A DNA stretch of 64,000 bases from Taxillus chinensis (GCA_023512835.1 CM042084.1:51672531-51736530); one strand, 5' to 3'; positions 1 through 12,906 are shown, counted from the first letter of the stretch. The notes: generated from the sequence alone by a model not told the origin. Made by a program: numbers and translations.

Positions 1-1186
1 AAGAGCTAGAGAGAGAGAAGGAAGGGGAGTTCTTGGTTCTTTGCCGAAGCATCTTGCGTGGGGAGGACGGCGTTTAGCGCGGGAGCAAGGAAGATCTGTT
101 GTAAGGTAGGGATTCTGTTCTTCCTAAATCCTCCTCTGTCCTAGGGTCCTAGGGCAGAATATGAGTTATATCTGTTATATTATTTATATGTAAATTCATA
201 TAGGTGTGACCTCCTATATGAATGTTGGCCTTAAATGGCGATTTTGGTGTTTGGTGTTTGTGTGATGCATGAAAAGTGTTTGATAAAATGCCTGTATGAC
301 ATGCCTGCTACATGTTTGATGAAATGCCTGTGTGAACTTATTTGTGTGTATATGCCCATCAAGTGTTTGGTAATATGTCCGTGTAGCTGGACTTGTGGTT
401 TAGTGTATGTATGTATGCTGGATGTTTGCTCTATGGCCTGAATGGTTGGGTTTGTGCGCTTGTGAACGGGTGCACACCAAGTGTTTGGTTGTATGCTTGA
501 GTGACCATGTGTGTGTTGTGTGCTTGACTGTGGTATCTGGCCTGAAGAGGCGGTTAAATAACTTTGCCTGAGAGGCGGTTAAACCAGTGGCCTGAAGAGG
601 CAGTTAAATCACTTGGCCTGAAGAGGCGGTTAAATAACTTGGCCTGAAGAGGCGGTTAAATCACTTGTGGTTAAAGTGTTAGCCTATGTGGCAGTGGAAG
701 ATTGTAAATTGTTGATGTGGTTGTTATTATGCCTGTTGAAATTATTGTATCATGACACTGCACTTGTACACATGGCATGTAGATGCTAGGAACATGGGAT
801 GGGTTGGGGAGACATGATCCCTACTGAGCTGTGGTTGCTCACTCCTCCTACTGTGTTTGTTTGTTTTCCAGGGACTTACAGGTGTTAGGTGGATACACCA
901 AGGTGGAAGACCCTCTCCACTTTATTGTTCATTTCAGTAATGTACTTTTATGATTTATGTAACCCCAGGGAGGGGAATGTACTAAGGGATTGAACTGTAA
1001 TCAGGGACTTGGTTGTTTTGTGAACCTTTGATGTTTTGGAATTAAATAAAGATGTGGCTTATTTGATTTATTGTAATTGTTAGACTTGCTTGTGTGGCAT
1101 CCAGTAATCCAACCCCATTGCCCTCCGTGTGGGTGAATGGGGAGTCACGTACCGGTTTCCTCGGGTTGGAAATCCGGGGCGTGACA
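1..1186 (+). repeat. 3' part of a Ty3/gypsy LTR
   Basis: The sequence is nearly the same as the 3' LTR of gypsy-3 (47487-49247): same CT/GA tract, same tandem 26-bp motif and same terminus ending GGGGCGTGACA. The left end is cut by the window edge. CACTA transposase coding sequence starts directly at 1187, so this LTR belongs to an element inserted in, or recombined into, the CACTA gene. Whether it is a solo LTR or a full element cannot be seen from this window. Short ORFs inside it recur in the other LTR copies and are not treated as genes. Confidence 0.85.
539..668 (+). repeat. LTR minisatellite, about 26-bp unit
   Basis: About five tandem units of the form GGCCTGAAGAGGCGGTTAAA plus a six-base spacer. 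The same array, in either orientation, lies in every LTR of this family: about 6169-6297, 13404-13535, 37047-37233, 43849-44024 and 48594-48726. It has 5 to 7 units depending on the copy. Confidence 0.85.
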
Positions 1187-2999
1187 GAAACACCTTCATA
1201 TTCGCCACAACTTGGATGTTATGCATATTGAGAAGAATGTTTGTGATAGTATAGTTGGTACATTACTCAACATTCCAAACAAGACCAAGGATGGAGAAAA
1301 TGCTCGGTGGGATTGGGTTAAGCTACTTAAGAAAGATGAACTTAAACCAGAGAAGAGGGGTGAACGTATATACTTACCTCCAACTAGCTATACACTATCT
1401 AGGGAGGAAAAGAAGATGATATGCAAAACATTGTTTGAAGTTAAGGTACCAGACGGATTCTCCTCTAACCTAAGGAATCTTGTATCAATGCAGGATTTAA
1501 AAATCCAAGGGATGAAATCACACGATTGTCATGTTTTAATGCAACAATTGCTACCTGTGGCTATTCGAAATGTTTTGCCAAAAAATGTGAGGCATGCCAT
1601 TGTAAATTTTTGTCTATTCTTTAAGAATATTTGTAGCAAAGTCATAGACGTGTCTCTATTGCCTATAATTCAGAAGCAACTTGTTCTAACACTATGTGTG
1701 TTGGAGAAGATTTTTCCTCCATCTTTTTTTGACGTTATGATTCACTTGACTGTCCATTTGGCTCGAGAGGTGCAACTATGTGGACCTGTACAATTTCGAT
1801 GGATGTATCCATTTGAGAGGTATATGAAAGTGTTAAAAGGATATGTTCGAAATCGAACCCATCCAGAGGGTTGTATAGCAAAATGTTATATTCGTTGAAG
1901 AAGCGAGTTGAATTTTTCTCCTGAATACTTCTCGATTTAGATGCCGTCGGTGTTGCAATTAATCGAAATTTGGCTATTGATGGTGATTTTTACACTGGAC
2001 GACCAATAACAAGTGGGAAGCTTGTCAAGATTAATAAATTTGAATGGGAACAGGCACATCGATATGTGTTAGAGAATACAGATGTTGTGCAACCTTATAT
2101 TACGTGAGTTTTAAGTGCTTAAGTTTTTCCACATTCATTTATAAATTTATAGTCATTTTAAAGCATGTATTAAATTAAACTTCAATTTCTGTACAACTTT
2201 ATAGGGAGCACATTAATTATTTGAAAAGGCTTCATCCTCATAAAGCGAAGTTGGCTAAATGGATTCAAGAAGAGCACCACCGCACATTCATTGGTTGGAT
2301 CCGTAAGAAGGTACATTTGTAGGAAGGGTTTTTCTATGATATTCCGTAACTTGTACTTCGTTTGTTTTAACCACAGACATTTTGCAGATCGATGATCTCT
2401 TAAGCCATGGTAATAAAGTAGATCGGGATTTGGAGTGGATAACGAATGGCCCATCTTTTGAAGTGTTCAAAGTTCCAGGATACATCATTAAAGGTTGTTG
2501 TTATCATACTAAAGAACATGATGGAATGCGAGTTAACCAGAATAGTGGAGTTAGCTTACTTGCGACTGCAATGCATGTTGCAAGTTCTCGAGATAACAAT
2601 CCAGTGATTGCAGAGACAAACTACTATGGTGTTATTAATGAGATATGGCTGCTCAATTATCATATGTTCAAAATTCCTGTTTTCAAGTGTGATTGGGTTG
2701 ACAGTAATAATGGGATTAAAGTTGATGATCTTGGTTTTACATTAGTTCAGCTTGGTAGGATTGGACATAAAAATGAGCCTTTTATTTTGGCTTCCCAAGC
2801 TAAGCAGGTATTTTATGTACAAGACCAATTAGATTTGAGTTGGTCGATAGTTCTTGCGGCACCGCTTAGAGATTACTTGAATGAAGAACTAGAAGAGGAG
2901 GTGAGTGATGTTTGCGTGGAGCGTATTGTTGTAAGTGAAGCACTTGCCAGGATGATGAATTTATTGAAGGAATTGACCAAATCGGGTCTACATTGTTAA
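1187..2999 (+). pseudogene. CACTA transposase (TNP2 type), 3' part
   Basis: The translation from 1194 reads as the C-terminal half of a TNP2 transposase. It begins HNLDVMHIEKNVCDS and contains RWMYPFERYMKVLKGYVRNR, a hallmark of the DUF4218-type domain. An in-frame TGA at about 1897 interrupts it. The frame resumes with VGVAINRNLAIDGDFYTGRP, then runs through probable introns at about 2105-2203 and 2311-2388 (GT and AG borders visible). A DUF4216-like domain follows (2388-2890; NYYGVINEIWLLNY, FKCDWVD). The N-terminal half, including the catalytic region, is missing because an LTR abuts at 1187. It would act in the nucleus on the CACTA ends. Non-functional as seen. Confidence 0.85.
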
Positions 3000-3363
3000 G
3001 AGATGGAGTTCAAGGGGAATGGGTAGATGGTTAGCCCTTTTTATTTGCAAAGGAGCCTTTGTATTACTATTTTGTATCATTAATATTAGTAAAAATATTT
3101 CATGTTTTTTGAAATAATTGTAGGTCTCTTTATATTATTTATATTGGCAAGTTGTGGATTATATTTTTGTTATGTCTTCCTGGAAAAAGATGGAGTTAAA
3201 TAGAGGTAGTAGGGAGGTGTAGAGGTGTAGACTATTTCGGTAACACCGCCTCTTAGGTAGCAAAGTAATCACACAATTTCAACCTAACAAACATTATGGG
3301 ATGTCATATACATATATATGGAAACATATGTTTTTATGTGTATATTATTTGTACGTAGGTGAC
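3000..3363. other. CACTA intergenic spacer
   Basis: AT-rich sequence between the transposase stop and the first exon of the second CACTA gene. It contains the short ATATAC/TATATA-rich stretch at 3305-3360 and may hold the promoter of the next gene. No coding signal seen. Confidence 0.4.
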
Positions 3364-5600
3364 ATGGATCCAAATGATGGCCAAGAAGGGAGAGAAGATA
3401 ATAGCAGCCCTTTGAAAAAGCAACAAAAAACGCGGAAGAGGGGGAAGACAAGCCTTACACTTGGTACAGGGAAAGGAAAAAAATCTAAACACGAACTCAA
3501 TTTTAATGTTAAAGGGCAACCTGCAGGGCCATCATGAGTATTGACATCTCTGAGATGTTGGTAAGATATGTCGTACTCATGTCCCAATTAATTGCAAAAC
3601 TTGGAAACATGTGCCAAAAAGCGTGAAGGATAAAATTCTTGAAGTGATGGAGGTATTTTGATTTTACATAATGCTATTCATTTTATCATTTTTGTATTTG
3701 TCACATGCATATGTAGCTCAAATTTTCATAACTTCTCCCATTCTTATATGACGTGCAGGAGAACTATTATTGTAATCAATTCGATGGATGGCAAAAGAGG
3801 ATTATGAGAAAAGTTGGTCTTCGATTTCGTGATTTCAAAAATAAATTGTATACTCAATATATTCTGCCACATGTTAAAAGTCTTCAAAACATCTCGAAAG
3901 ACCCACCTGAGGTATACTCTACCATCACCAAAGATCAGTGGACTGATTTTGTTGCACAGAGAACAAGTAAATCTTGGAGTGTAAGATCTCATTGCTGCAA
4001 TCTATTAAATTGGGTGTTGTCTTTGCAAATAATTTTTAATATTGCAATCTTAAATTTGCAACAAGTGCGAAAGCAAGCGCAGGGTAATCGTGCAAAAAAT
4101 ATTTACAATCATAAAATTGCTCGAAAGGGATATGCAGGTTTGGAGGAAGAAATTGTAAGTAATAAATAATAAGAGATTACTTATTGAGAGGTATTTTATG
4201 TACTATGTTCATAATATTTTTCCTATGTTTTGGCTATTAGCAACAAGAGCGGAATACCTGGGAACCTATTGAGAGACATACATCGTGGAAGAAAGGAAGG
4301 CAAAATAAAAGTGGATCTTATGATAATGAGGCAATCAAGGAGCAAGCCGAAAATATTAGGAGTGAACATTAAAGCATAAAATTAAACCCTTCCACCCCTT
4401 AGGTAGAGCTTAATTTGAATAGTCATTTTATGTTGATTTCATGCAAAAAATTTCCAATTTCATATGTTAAATGTAAAGTTATATTTCAGGACAAAATTGC
4501 AAAGCTGAAGTTGAAAATGGGAGTATGACGAGTTGAGGGGAGCAATGATGTATTGACACAGGCATTAGGAACGGATGAAAGCTATGGCCATGTGCGGGGT
4601 GTTGGTGCCTTGGTCACACCGACACAATATTTCCATGCCCTCCGTCCTAAATGTACCTCATGTGAAACCGTTATTGCTGAGGTTTCTGATTTAAAGAAGT
4701 ATATGCTTACCATAACTACACTTATCGGCCAGCATGGGTTACAAGTACCACCTTTTTCTCGATTAGACTCTCATCAAGAGAAGATTGGTTCCAATAGTGC
4801 TAAGAATAGCGCTATTCACCTTGGGACAGAAGAGGTATATTTGTATATGTTTTTTCTCAAATTTCTACAATTTGTGGAATTGAATCTAAATGAGGTATAT
4901 ATAATGTTGATTGCAAAACTTGATATAAATAGCATTTGTGATGTAGGAATGTGCCAAACATGGTGAGAGAGCAAACAAAGCACCAACCCAACACTCACCA
5001 TTAACGCAAAGACCTATGGAAAGAAATAAAGAAAATGTTGGTGGTGATGATGTGTTTATCCAAACAAATCATGATCCATGGCCATCAGATGACATGGTAA
5101 AAGTATATTTTGACAGTTTCATGTAATGTTTATACAAAAGTAATTTAATATATATTTCAATGGCAGTCACATGCTCGACCTTGTCAATTGGCAAACCCAA
5201 CCATTCATAGAGTTGTAGCGCGTGGATATGTGTATGACTTGGGTGATACCAACATCCTTCATGGTATACCACAAGGCGAGGGAAATGTCCGTGTATCGGT
5301 CCTTGATCTTATAAGTGATGAGTATGGAGATGAGCCTCTTCCTGTGTCAAATGCGAGACATCGAGAATCTTGGTGAAACAATTGGAGGATTTGTTTCATG
5401 GCCAAGGACACTAGTTATTTTGAAGGATACGATGGTAATTTTAAATATCCTAATCTAAGAAAACTTATTTTTTAATGATTTGTAATAACACTTATTTTGT
5501 TTAATGAATAGGTAAAGGCAATCCCATGAGATGGGGTCCTTGAGCAATTGATTTTTCAATTCACACTACTTGTTGACAAAGCTACAAGTCAGGACCATAA
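3364..5600 (+). pseudogene. CACTA accessory gene (Transposase_24-like), 5' exons
   Basis: The first ATG (MDPNDGQEGRED) opens a short basic, lysine-rich exon. Later exons read VPINCKTWKHVPKSVKDKIL (about 3572-3650), FRDFKNKLYTQYILPH (3761-3980) and KARKGYAGLEEE-like text near 4100-4160, all typical of the plant Transposase_24 / 'probable transposase' family that accompanies TNP2 in CACTA elements. Exons near 4560-4830 and 5167-5376 continue it, and LGETIGGFVSWPRTLV at about 5391-5450 leads into a protease domain. Coding is broken at 5600 by an LTR-like insertion; the next in-frame text lies at 17913. Several small frame breaks and an in-frame TGA near 5528 make it a probable pseudogene. Exon borders are approximate. 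Confidence 0.7.
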
Positions 5601-6887
5601 TGTAAGACCCGCAAAATTTTTAGCTATTTAGGTTCTTACTTAAAGAGTAATAATAATAAAATAATAATAATGTTATTGTTAACATGTCACGCCCCGGATT
5701 TCCAACCCGAGGAGACCGGCACGTGACTCCCCTTTTACCCACATGGAGGGCAAAGGGGTTAGGATACAAACCAAGAGTTTTACATTTCAAACATCCACAA
5801 CACATTCAAGAAAGAAATATTCATAAAAATAATCCAAACCAGTTTATTACAACGGAATTCTTTCCAATCCCATCCCCCCCCGGGTTACATCGATTCCCAT
5901 AAAAGAAAACAACATAAATGGAAGAGAGTAAAATGGTTAAGGTCTTCCACCTTGGTGCATCCACCTAACGCCTGTAAGTCCCTGGAAAACAAGCAAAACA
6001 CAGTAGGAGGGGTGAGCAACCACAGCTCAGTAGGGATCAAGTCTCCCCAACCCTTCCCATGCTCCTAGCGGCTACATGCATGTGCACAGGTGTAGTGACG
6101 TGTTACAACAATCTCAACAAACAATAACAAACCACCAGTAGTCACAATTATCCACCACACAAAACACAAGTGATTTAACCGCCTCTTCAGGCCAAGTTAT
6201 TTAACCGCCTCTTCAGGCCAAGTGATTTAACCGCCTCTTCAGGCCCCTGGTTTAACCGCCTCTTAGGCAAAGTAGTTTAACCGCCTCTTCAGGCCAGATA
6301 CCACAATCCAGGCACACAACTTACACCACAGTCACACAAACATAAAACCAAACACTTGGTGTGCACCCACTCACAAGTGCACAAACCCGACCATTCAAGC
6401 AACAGAACACACACCCAGCGTACATACATACACTAAATCACAAGTCCACCACACAGGCATATTATCAAACACGTAATGGGCATATACATACAGCTATATT
6501 CACACAGGCATTTCATCGAACACATAGCATGAAATCCACCAGAATCACACCAACATGCCACTGAAGGCCAACATCCATATAGGAGATCACACCTATATGG
6601 ATTACATATTTATATATAACGATTATAACCGAAACTCGCCTGGAACCCTAGGACAGAGAAGGACTTAGGAAGAACAGAACCCCTACCTCAAGGAAAACGC
6701 AACAACACAAAGAACGGTCGATCCCAAGCCGAACGCCGTCCTCCCCACGCAAGATGCTCCAGAGAACAACCAAGCAACTCCCCTTCCCTCTCTCTCTCTA
6801 GCTCTCTCTCTCTCTCAGGCAGTGCGACAAAGGAACACAAGAACCCTAAACTCAAACTCAAGCCCTCCTTATATAGACACCATCCAC

Positions 6888-6945
6888 ATCAAAACGACGT
6901 AGTTTTGATTAAGTAAACCCAGGATCAAAACGACGTAGTTTTGAT
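6888..6945 (-). promoter_or_regulatory. Paired ACGT palindromes upstream of the LTR TATA box
   Basis: Two 22-bp near-palindromes with core CAAAACGACGTAGTTTTG sit 14 bp apart, just upstream (minus sense) of TATATAAGG. Equivalent pairs occur in every LTR of the family, for example about 14130-14185, 37848-37900, 44645-44702 and 47926-47978. ACGT cores are known bZIP-type binding sites; a promoter role here is inferred from position and conservation. Confidence 0.5.
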
Positions 6946-7074
6946 CACACAAGGTAGCACCTTTCCGCACCCATATAGGCCAAAATACTCAGAATTTCAA
7001 CATGGTCCTTTGGAGAAAGATCATTAGAATGACAAAACCAAGGGAACCATGCAAAAATATGCCTGCACGCCAAT

Positions 7075-7103
7075 TTGCACGTGAATTCCCAATTCACGTG
7101 CAA
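7075..7103. promoter_or_regulatory. Inverted repeat of G-box motifs in the LTR
   Basis: TTGCACGTGAATT and its exact reverse complement are separated by CCC. Further CACGTGAATT motifs lie at about 7155-7290. The same array recurs in the other LTR copies. Tandem CACGTG sites suggest bHLH/bZIP-responsive LTR transcription; this is inference. Confidence 0.45.
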
Positions 7104-7375
7104 CTCCATATGAACTCCAAATGCTCTCAAACTTCACCCCTAGCCTCCTTGCATCATTTAGAAGACAATTACACTTGCACGTGAATTGGACCCATATCAC
7201 GTGCACCTCACACACACGTCCATTTGGCCTGAAACTTCTGTGGTAGATAGAGGACATCATTCTAAGCATCTTTCCTTTTGCACGTGAATTCATTGGAGTC
7301 CATTTACTAGGTCAAAATCTAGAAAAACTCCACTCGGGAGGCAAAACCGACTAACTCAAGGTACGGGTCCTTACA

Positions 7376-7390
7376 TCCTCTCCCCCCTTA
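7376..7390 (-). other. Gypsy-1 polypurine tract
   Basis: A pyrimidine run (TCCTCTCCCCCCTTA) directly abuts the 3' LTR. In minus sense it is a purine tract, the usual plus-strand primer. It is preceded by the conserved inverted motif CTTTTCGTCCTCGAAAAG. Confidence 0.85.
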
Positions 7391-7708
7391 AGACTTTTCG
7401 TCCTCGAAAAGAAATGATATACGGGGAAAACAACCACAAACTACCCATTTGCCACCCGGCAAGCCACAACACCCAAATGGGTCATACACCACACACAAGA
7501 CAACAAAGACATACAAGTACCACCATAATCCATAATCACAATAATGCATATAACACATGTCCGCATGTCACGAATACACATCTCAAAACACATCACAAAT
7601 AAGAACACATGTCTTTAAAAGACAATACAAATACACCAATTCATACACAACTAATACAAGAAAACACAAAACACATCACTATCCCTTGGCAATGACCACC
7701 TCCCACGC
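7391..7708. other. Gypsy-1 3' untranslated region
   Basis: ACA-rich spacer between the polypurine tract and the end of pol. No reading frame is conserved with the other gypsy copies. The CTTTTCGTCCTCGAAAAG hairpin motif (about 7395-7412) recurs in gypsy-2, gypsy-3 and gypsy-4 at the same place. Confidence 0.6.
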
Positions 7709-10700
7709 TTAAGATTGTTCGTCGTCGAACAAGTCCGGAGTCTTGCTCACGCATCACGGACTCACGTTCCCATGTCTCCTCCTCAATGCCACGGTGCTGC
7801 CACAAGACACGCGAACCAAAGGAATAGCACGACCACGCAAAAGCTTCTCTTGCCGATCTAGGATACGGATAGGGGCCTCAACGACGGACATGTCATCCTC
7901 AATGTCCAACGTCCCCCAATCAATCACATGAGTGGGGTCGGGGTGATACTTCCTCAACCGGGACACGTGAAACACGTTGTGCACTCGACTCGACCGCGGT
8001 GGTAACGCTAACCGGTAGGCCACAGGCCCCACACGATCCGAGAATCTCAAAAGGACCAATAAACCGCGGAGATAGCTTGGAACCTCGCCCAAACCGTCGA
8101 TGACCACGTCGTGGAGAGACACGAAGGAACACATGATCACCAACAGAAAACTCCAAAGGTCGCCGCCGCCGATCCGCATAAGATTTGCCGACTCGAGCGA
8201 CAACAAACGCCGACGAATCAACTTGACCTTCTCGGTAGCCTCTTGAACCAAGCTGTGGCCCCAAGAGGGCTGTCTCCCCCACCTCGGTCCAACACAAAGG
8301 TGATCGACACGGCCGTCCGTACAACGCCTCAAAAGGAGCCATCCCAATGGATGCCTGATAACTGTTGTTGTAGGCAAACTCCACCAAAGGAAGGTGAGTT
8401 GCCCACGAACCCCCGAAATCTAACACACAGGCCCGTAACATGTCCTCCATGGTCTGATTCGTCCGCTCAGTCTGACCGTCCGTCTCAGGGTGGAAGGCTG
8501 TACTCAAGTGAAGTTTGGTCCCCATAGCCTCCTGCAAACCTGCCCAGAAACGGGAAGTGAACCTCGAATCCCGGTCAGAGACAACCGATGATGGTACGCC
8601 ATGCAGTCTCACAATCTCGTTCATGTACAGCTGACTCAAGGTCCCAATGGAGTCCCGCTCGCGAACAGCAAGAAAATGGGCCGACTTTGTGAGTCGATCC
8701 ACAATCACCCAAATCATATCCTTCCTCCCAGTGGTGGGTGGAAGACCGATCCACAAAATCCATCGCTATATGGTCCCACTTCCACTCCGCTATGGGCAAG
8801 GGCTGTAACATGCCCGCTGGCCGCTGATGTTCTGCCTTCACCTGCTGACACGTGAGGCACCGCGAAACAAAGGCAGCTACATCGCGTTTCATCCCAGGCC
8901 ACCAAAAATGTCCCCGAAGCGCATGGTACATCTTCGTACCCCCCTGGATGCACAAGCAACTCTAGATTGGTGAAACTCCCTCATCACCTCGTCTCCGAGG
9001 GAAGAAGCTACTACCAACCGCCCTTGAAACGACAACTCATGCTCGGGACCCTCTGTCCGGTCCCCCAGGATAGCTCCCCGGCCTCAATACGGGCACGGAG
9101 AACCTCGCACTCAATGTCACCCAACTGTTCCTCCCGGACGCGCTGGTACAACTCAGGCACAACCACCAAAGGACTCAGGATCGCCTCACCATCATGAGCA
9201 AACAGCCGCACTGCAACATCGCCAACCGCTCCATCGGCTTCCACTCTCTCACGGCCACCTCAGCTTTCCCTTTTTCGCTCAACGCGTCGGCCACAACATT
9301 ACCCTTGCCCGGGGTATAGGCAAGAGTAAAGTCAAAGGTCCGCAAATACTCCACCCATCTCCTTTGCCTCAAATTCAAGTCCTTCGAGTAAAGATGTACT
9401 GAAGGCTCTTGTGATCCGAGAACACCACAAACTTTTCCCCCAAGAGGTAGTGCTGCCAACTCTTCGGGCGAAGATAACGGCCGCTAACTCCGGATCATGA
9501 GTAGGATAATTCTGCTCATGAGGCTTAACCGCCTTGACCCATAAGCTACCACATCGTGCTCCCGCATAAGCACACACCCCAAACCAACCCCTGGACGCAT
9601 CACAGTACACCGCATATGGAATATCCTCCCGAGGTAACCTCAACACCGGTGCAGTGGTCAAACGGGTTTTGAGAGTCTCAAACGCCTGCTGACACTTGTC
9701 CGTCCACTCAAACTTCACGCCCTTCCGAGTCAACGCTGTCATAGGCGCTGCCAAACGGGAGAACCCCGCCAAGCCAAGAAAACTACGGATCTCAAAAACG
9801 TTGGTTGGCCTCGCCCACGATGCCACGGCCTCAATCTTGGCTGGGTCCACCCTAACTCCCTCAGCTGACACCACATGGCCAAGAAAGTGAACCTCCTGCA
9901 GCCAAAACTCACACTTGCTAAACTTAGCAAACATTGCTGGTCCCTCAAGGTTTGCAACACTATTGCCAAGTGCTCCACATGCTCCTTTTCGGTCTTGGAA
10001 TACACCAAGATATCGTCGATAAACACCACCACAAACGAGTCTAAGTAAGGGGCAAAGACTTGGTTCATCAAATGCATGAACACTGCTGGCGCATTAGTGA
10101 GCCCGAAAGGCATCACGACCCACTCAAAATGCCCATACCTGCACCGAAAAGCCGTCTTAGGGATGTCCTCCTCCCTAACCCTGAGCTGGTGATACCCCGA
10201 CCGTAAATCTATCTTGGAAAACCACTTGGGCCCCACTCAATTGGTCAAACAGGTCATCTATTCGAGGCAACGGGTACTTGTTCTTCACGATCACTGAATT
10301 CGGCTTCCTGTAGTCGATGCGAGAGACGAAGCGTGCCATCGGCCTTCTTCGCAAAGAGCACCGGAGCACCCCAAGGTGAGGTACTCGGTTTAATATACCC
10401 CCTGGCCCACCAACTCCTCGATTTGCCTCCGAAGCTCCCTCGGCTCGGCTGGCCCCATACGATACGCTACTTGGGAAATCGGACCCGTCCCCGGCACCAA
10501 CTCAATGGTGAACTCCACACTCCTCTTGGGTGGCAAACTCCTCAACCGCTCAGGAAAAACATCCCTGGAAATTGGTCCACAACAACGGGCCACACCCTCT
10601 TTTCCACCTTACCCTCCTCGGCCAAAGGTCGGGCTGCTAACCTGTGGGTAATGGCACCCCACTTGGTCCAACCCTGGCCCGGCCCGACTCGCCTCACAAT

Positions 10701-11190
10701 CCCACTCCCCCTGCAGGGTGCAAGAGGTCCCTGCAGGTGTCACGAAGGTCACACGCCGCCGATAACAATCTATCTTGGCCTGGAAAGCCATAAGCCAATC
10801 CATACCCAAGATCAGGTCAAACGCCCTCAAAGGCATCACATGCAAGTCAAAACGCAGCTCCACCTCTCCTATGGTTAACACACAGTCACGTCACACTCGT
10901 CGTACCTCAATCATGCCTCCCACCGGAGACTCCACAACTAGGGGCCTCGCGGCCTCCACACAGGCTAACCCCAAGCCGTCTATTACAAGCTCAGCAACAA
11001 ACGAACATGATGCACCCGTATCGAAAAGAACAGAAGCTAAGGTACGGGAGATCAAGAGGGTACCTCTAACCACCGATGGTCCTGCTCCACCCTCAGCTGG
11101 TGGGGGTGGTAGCTCAGCCTCCTCCTGGTATGTCGCCTCCAGCGCAAACACCCTTCCTTGGCCCGTGCCACTAGTCGGCTCACTCACTGG
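7709..11190 (-). pseudogene. Gypsy-1 pol (protease, RT, RNase H, integrase, chromodomain-like tail)
   Basis: Reading leftwards: the protease motif LFDTGASCSFVAE lies at about 11020. RT includes [16 protein letters not shown] and the catalytic [11 protein letters not shown] (about 10010). RNase H follows, ending in YTPGKGNVVADALS (about 9300). The integrase zinc finger region reads [18 protein letters not shown] (about 8850) and the core VSDRDSRFTSRFWAGLQ and [15 protein letters not shown]. The tail LRKYHPDPTHVIDWGTL leads into a chromodomain-like end terminating at 7709-7711. The frame changes many times (near 7920, 8700, 9240, 9450, 9740, 10230, 10600), often beside CAG/CTG triplets, so some breaks may be sequence errors. 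The chromodomain could target heterochromatin, as known for chromoviruses. Confidence 0.85.
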
Positions 11191-12487
11191 ACGCTTCCCG
11201 CTAAGGTTGCCTCCGGCCTCGGTCTGTCGCCGCTCCTGGCCTCCCCCGGGGTCGGGTCCGACCGGATCCGGCTGGCTGGCCCGCCACCGACGAGCTGGTC
11301 TCTCACTGGTGCACGGAAGCTAGCATCACTCCTCACGCTGGATGCGCGCCCCCTGTTCCCCTGTTGCCACTCCCTGCAAACCCGGCGCAAATGACCCTCT
11401 CGTCCACGGTTGTTGCATCGCCGGTCCTTCTTGGGGCACTCCCCTTTGAAGTGACCCCTGCTCTCCACAACGGTGGCAACCGCTCGGTAGACTCCCAGTG
11501 GACCACCCTGTCTTCCGCCGCCAAAGGTGAACCTCCCGGGGTTCACGGATGTCCGACCCCGACTGCGAAAAGAACTGCTATCCCTCTCCTCCATCTTGAC
11601 CTCTTGGACCCTGCATCTCGATCAGGCCCACTCTGCTGGCCCGGCGCCCCCGATGGGCCTGCCTCCCATCATCCGATTCTCTCTCGGCTATACGGGCCGT
11701 CTCCACGGCCTCAGCCATAGGTCCTCAAGCGTAGAATCGCCACCCTCTCCCTAAGGGCTGGCCTGAGACCCAAGGTGAACTTGTGGGCCTTCAGGTCCTC
11801 CCTTACCACGGTCTCAGGAGCAAACCTACTCAATCTCCGGAACTCCCGCTCATACTCAGGTACCGTCTTGGATCCCTGCTTCAAGCTGCCAAATTCTTCC
11901 CTCTTCTGCCATCTCACCGATTCCAGGGAAGAACTCATCTTGGAAGAGTTGCAAGAACTCCTCCCAAAACATGAGTTGCACCGCACGGCTCCCCGCAACA
12001 CTCGTCCACCACTCCAAAGCGTCCCCCTCCAGGTGCCGAATTGCCGGTCGCACTTTATCCTCCTCCCCGGGGCAGGAGAAAGGAGAACACATGCTCAATC
12101 TGCCTCAACCACCGCTCGCCTACCACAGGATCTTCCCCCCCCCCTTAAATCGCGGAGGTTGTTCCTTTCGGAACCGTGTCACCACGTCATCCTCTCGCAC
12201 GGGTCGGTACACCACCCGGCCGAACTCTCACGCTCACGAGGCGGCTCTCCTACTGGTGGTGGTGGTGGTGGCACCACCTGTTGTCTTTGCCATCTCACGG
12301 CGCACCTCCTCCCGAACGTCTTGCCGGAGTCCCTCCCGTAGCTCTCGTACCTCCGCCCGGATGCCTTCTTGTAGCCGTGCCAGTAGCAACGCATGCCCTC
12401 CAACGGATGGTCCCGCACCCGGACCCTCATGGGCAGATGACTCATCGCCCATTGCCCGGACGCACGTGTCACTCTCCTCGGTGGCAT
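11190..12487 (-). pseudogene. Gypsy-1 gag
   Basis: The start is chosen at MPPRRVTRA (ATG complement at 12485-12487), because the same N-terminus opens gag of gypsy-4 at 53109. It is followed by a charged helical stretch, a retrotransposon gag core (LEGDALEWWTSV, about 12020; FLQLFQDEFFPG, about 11940; YEREFRRLSRFAPETVV, about 11830) and zinc-knuckle text (FKGECPKKDRRCNNRGREGH, about 11400). Several frameshifts break it. Gag forms the virus-like particle. Confidence 0.8.
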
Positions 12488-12906
12488 TCTTACTACATGA
12501 AGTAAGATGCACAAACGTCGAACGCGTTTGACTACTAACAAGTTGACTACCTCTACCTCCTTATCAAGTCAAGTCGTACATGGCATTACACATATTTTAA
12601 CCATTGCATTAACAATAATATTGCACACAAGACGAGTCCACATTGTAGTCATACCCAAGGCATTCCAAGAATATTCAGAGTTGCAGAGTTCACACATAAT
12701 CATGTTATGCACATCCTTCACACATGACAACAAATGCAACTAGTGCCCTAATGCCAATGCATGCAAATCCTACCACAAGACTGGACTACCCTAAGTACAC
12801 CTTGGAGGCTCAAAGAGGACCATGTTGATCGGGCATGTCCCTCCAGGCTCCTCCAAAGGACTCAAGATAACCAAGTCCGCCCACTACCCTAGGCCAACTA
12901 GACCAT
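12488..12906 (-). other. Gypsy-1 5' untranslated leader
   Basis: Non-coding leader between the primer-binding site and gag. A block (about 12735-12906) is nearly identical to 42838-43016 in gypsy-2 and to the complement of 45194-45360 in gypsy-3, which shows common descent of these elements. Confidence 0.7.

Larger units (their letters stand above)
5685..7375 (-). repeat. Gypsy-1 3' LTR
   Basis: Begins TGTCACGCCCCGG and ends GGGTCCTTACA as read on the plus strand. It holds the 26-bp minisatellite (6169-6297), a CT-rich tract (about 6788-6818), a minus-sense TATA box (TATATAAGG, about 6867-6876), two copies of a CAAAACGACGTAGTTTTG near-palindrome (6888-6909 and 6924-6945) and several CACGTG G-boxes, including a 13-bp inverted repeat at 7075-7103. 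Confidence 0.95.

Noticed and set aside
539..668. CRISPR-like array
   Set aside because: The repeats are nearly contiguous with six-base spacers, lie in plant LTRs and occur in every LTR copy; they are a minisatellite.
7754..8377. Other-frame ORFs over gypsy pol and gag (for example 8111-8527, 11364-11754, 11775-12531)
   Set aside because: They are antisense or shifted shadows of the pol and gag frames, with Pro/Ser/Arg-rich translations and no family features.
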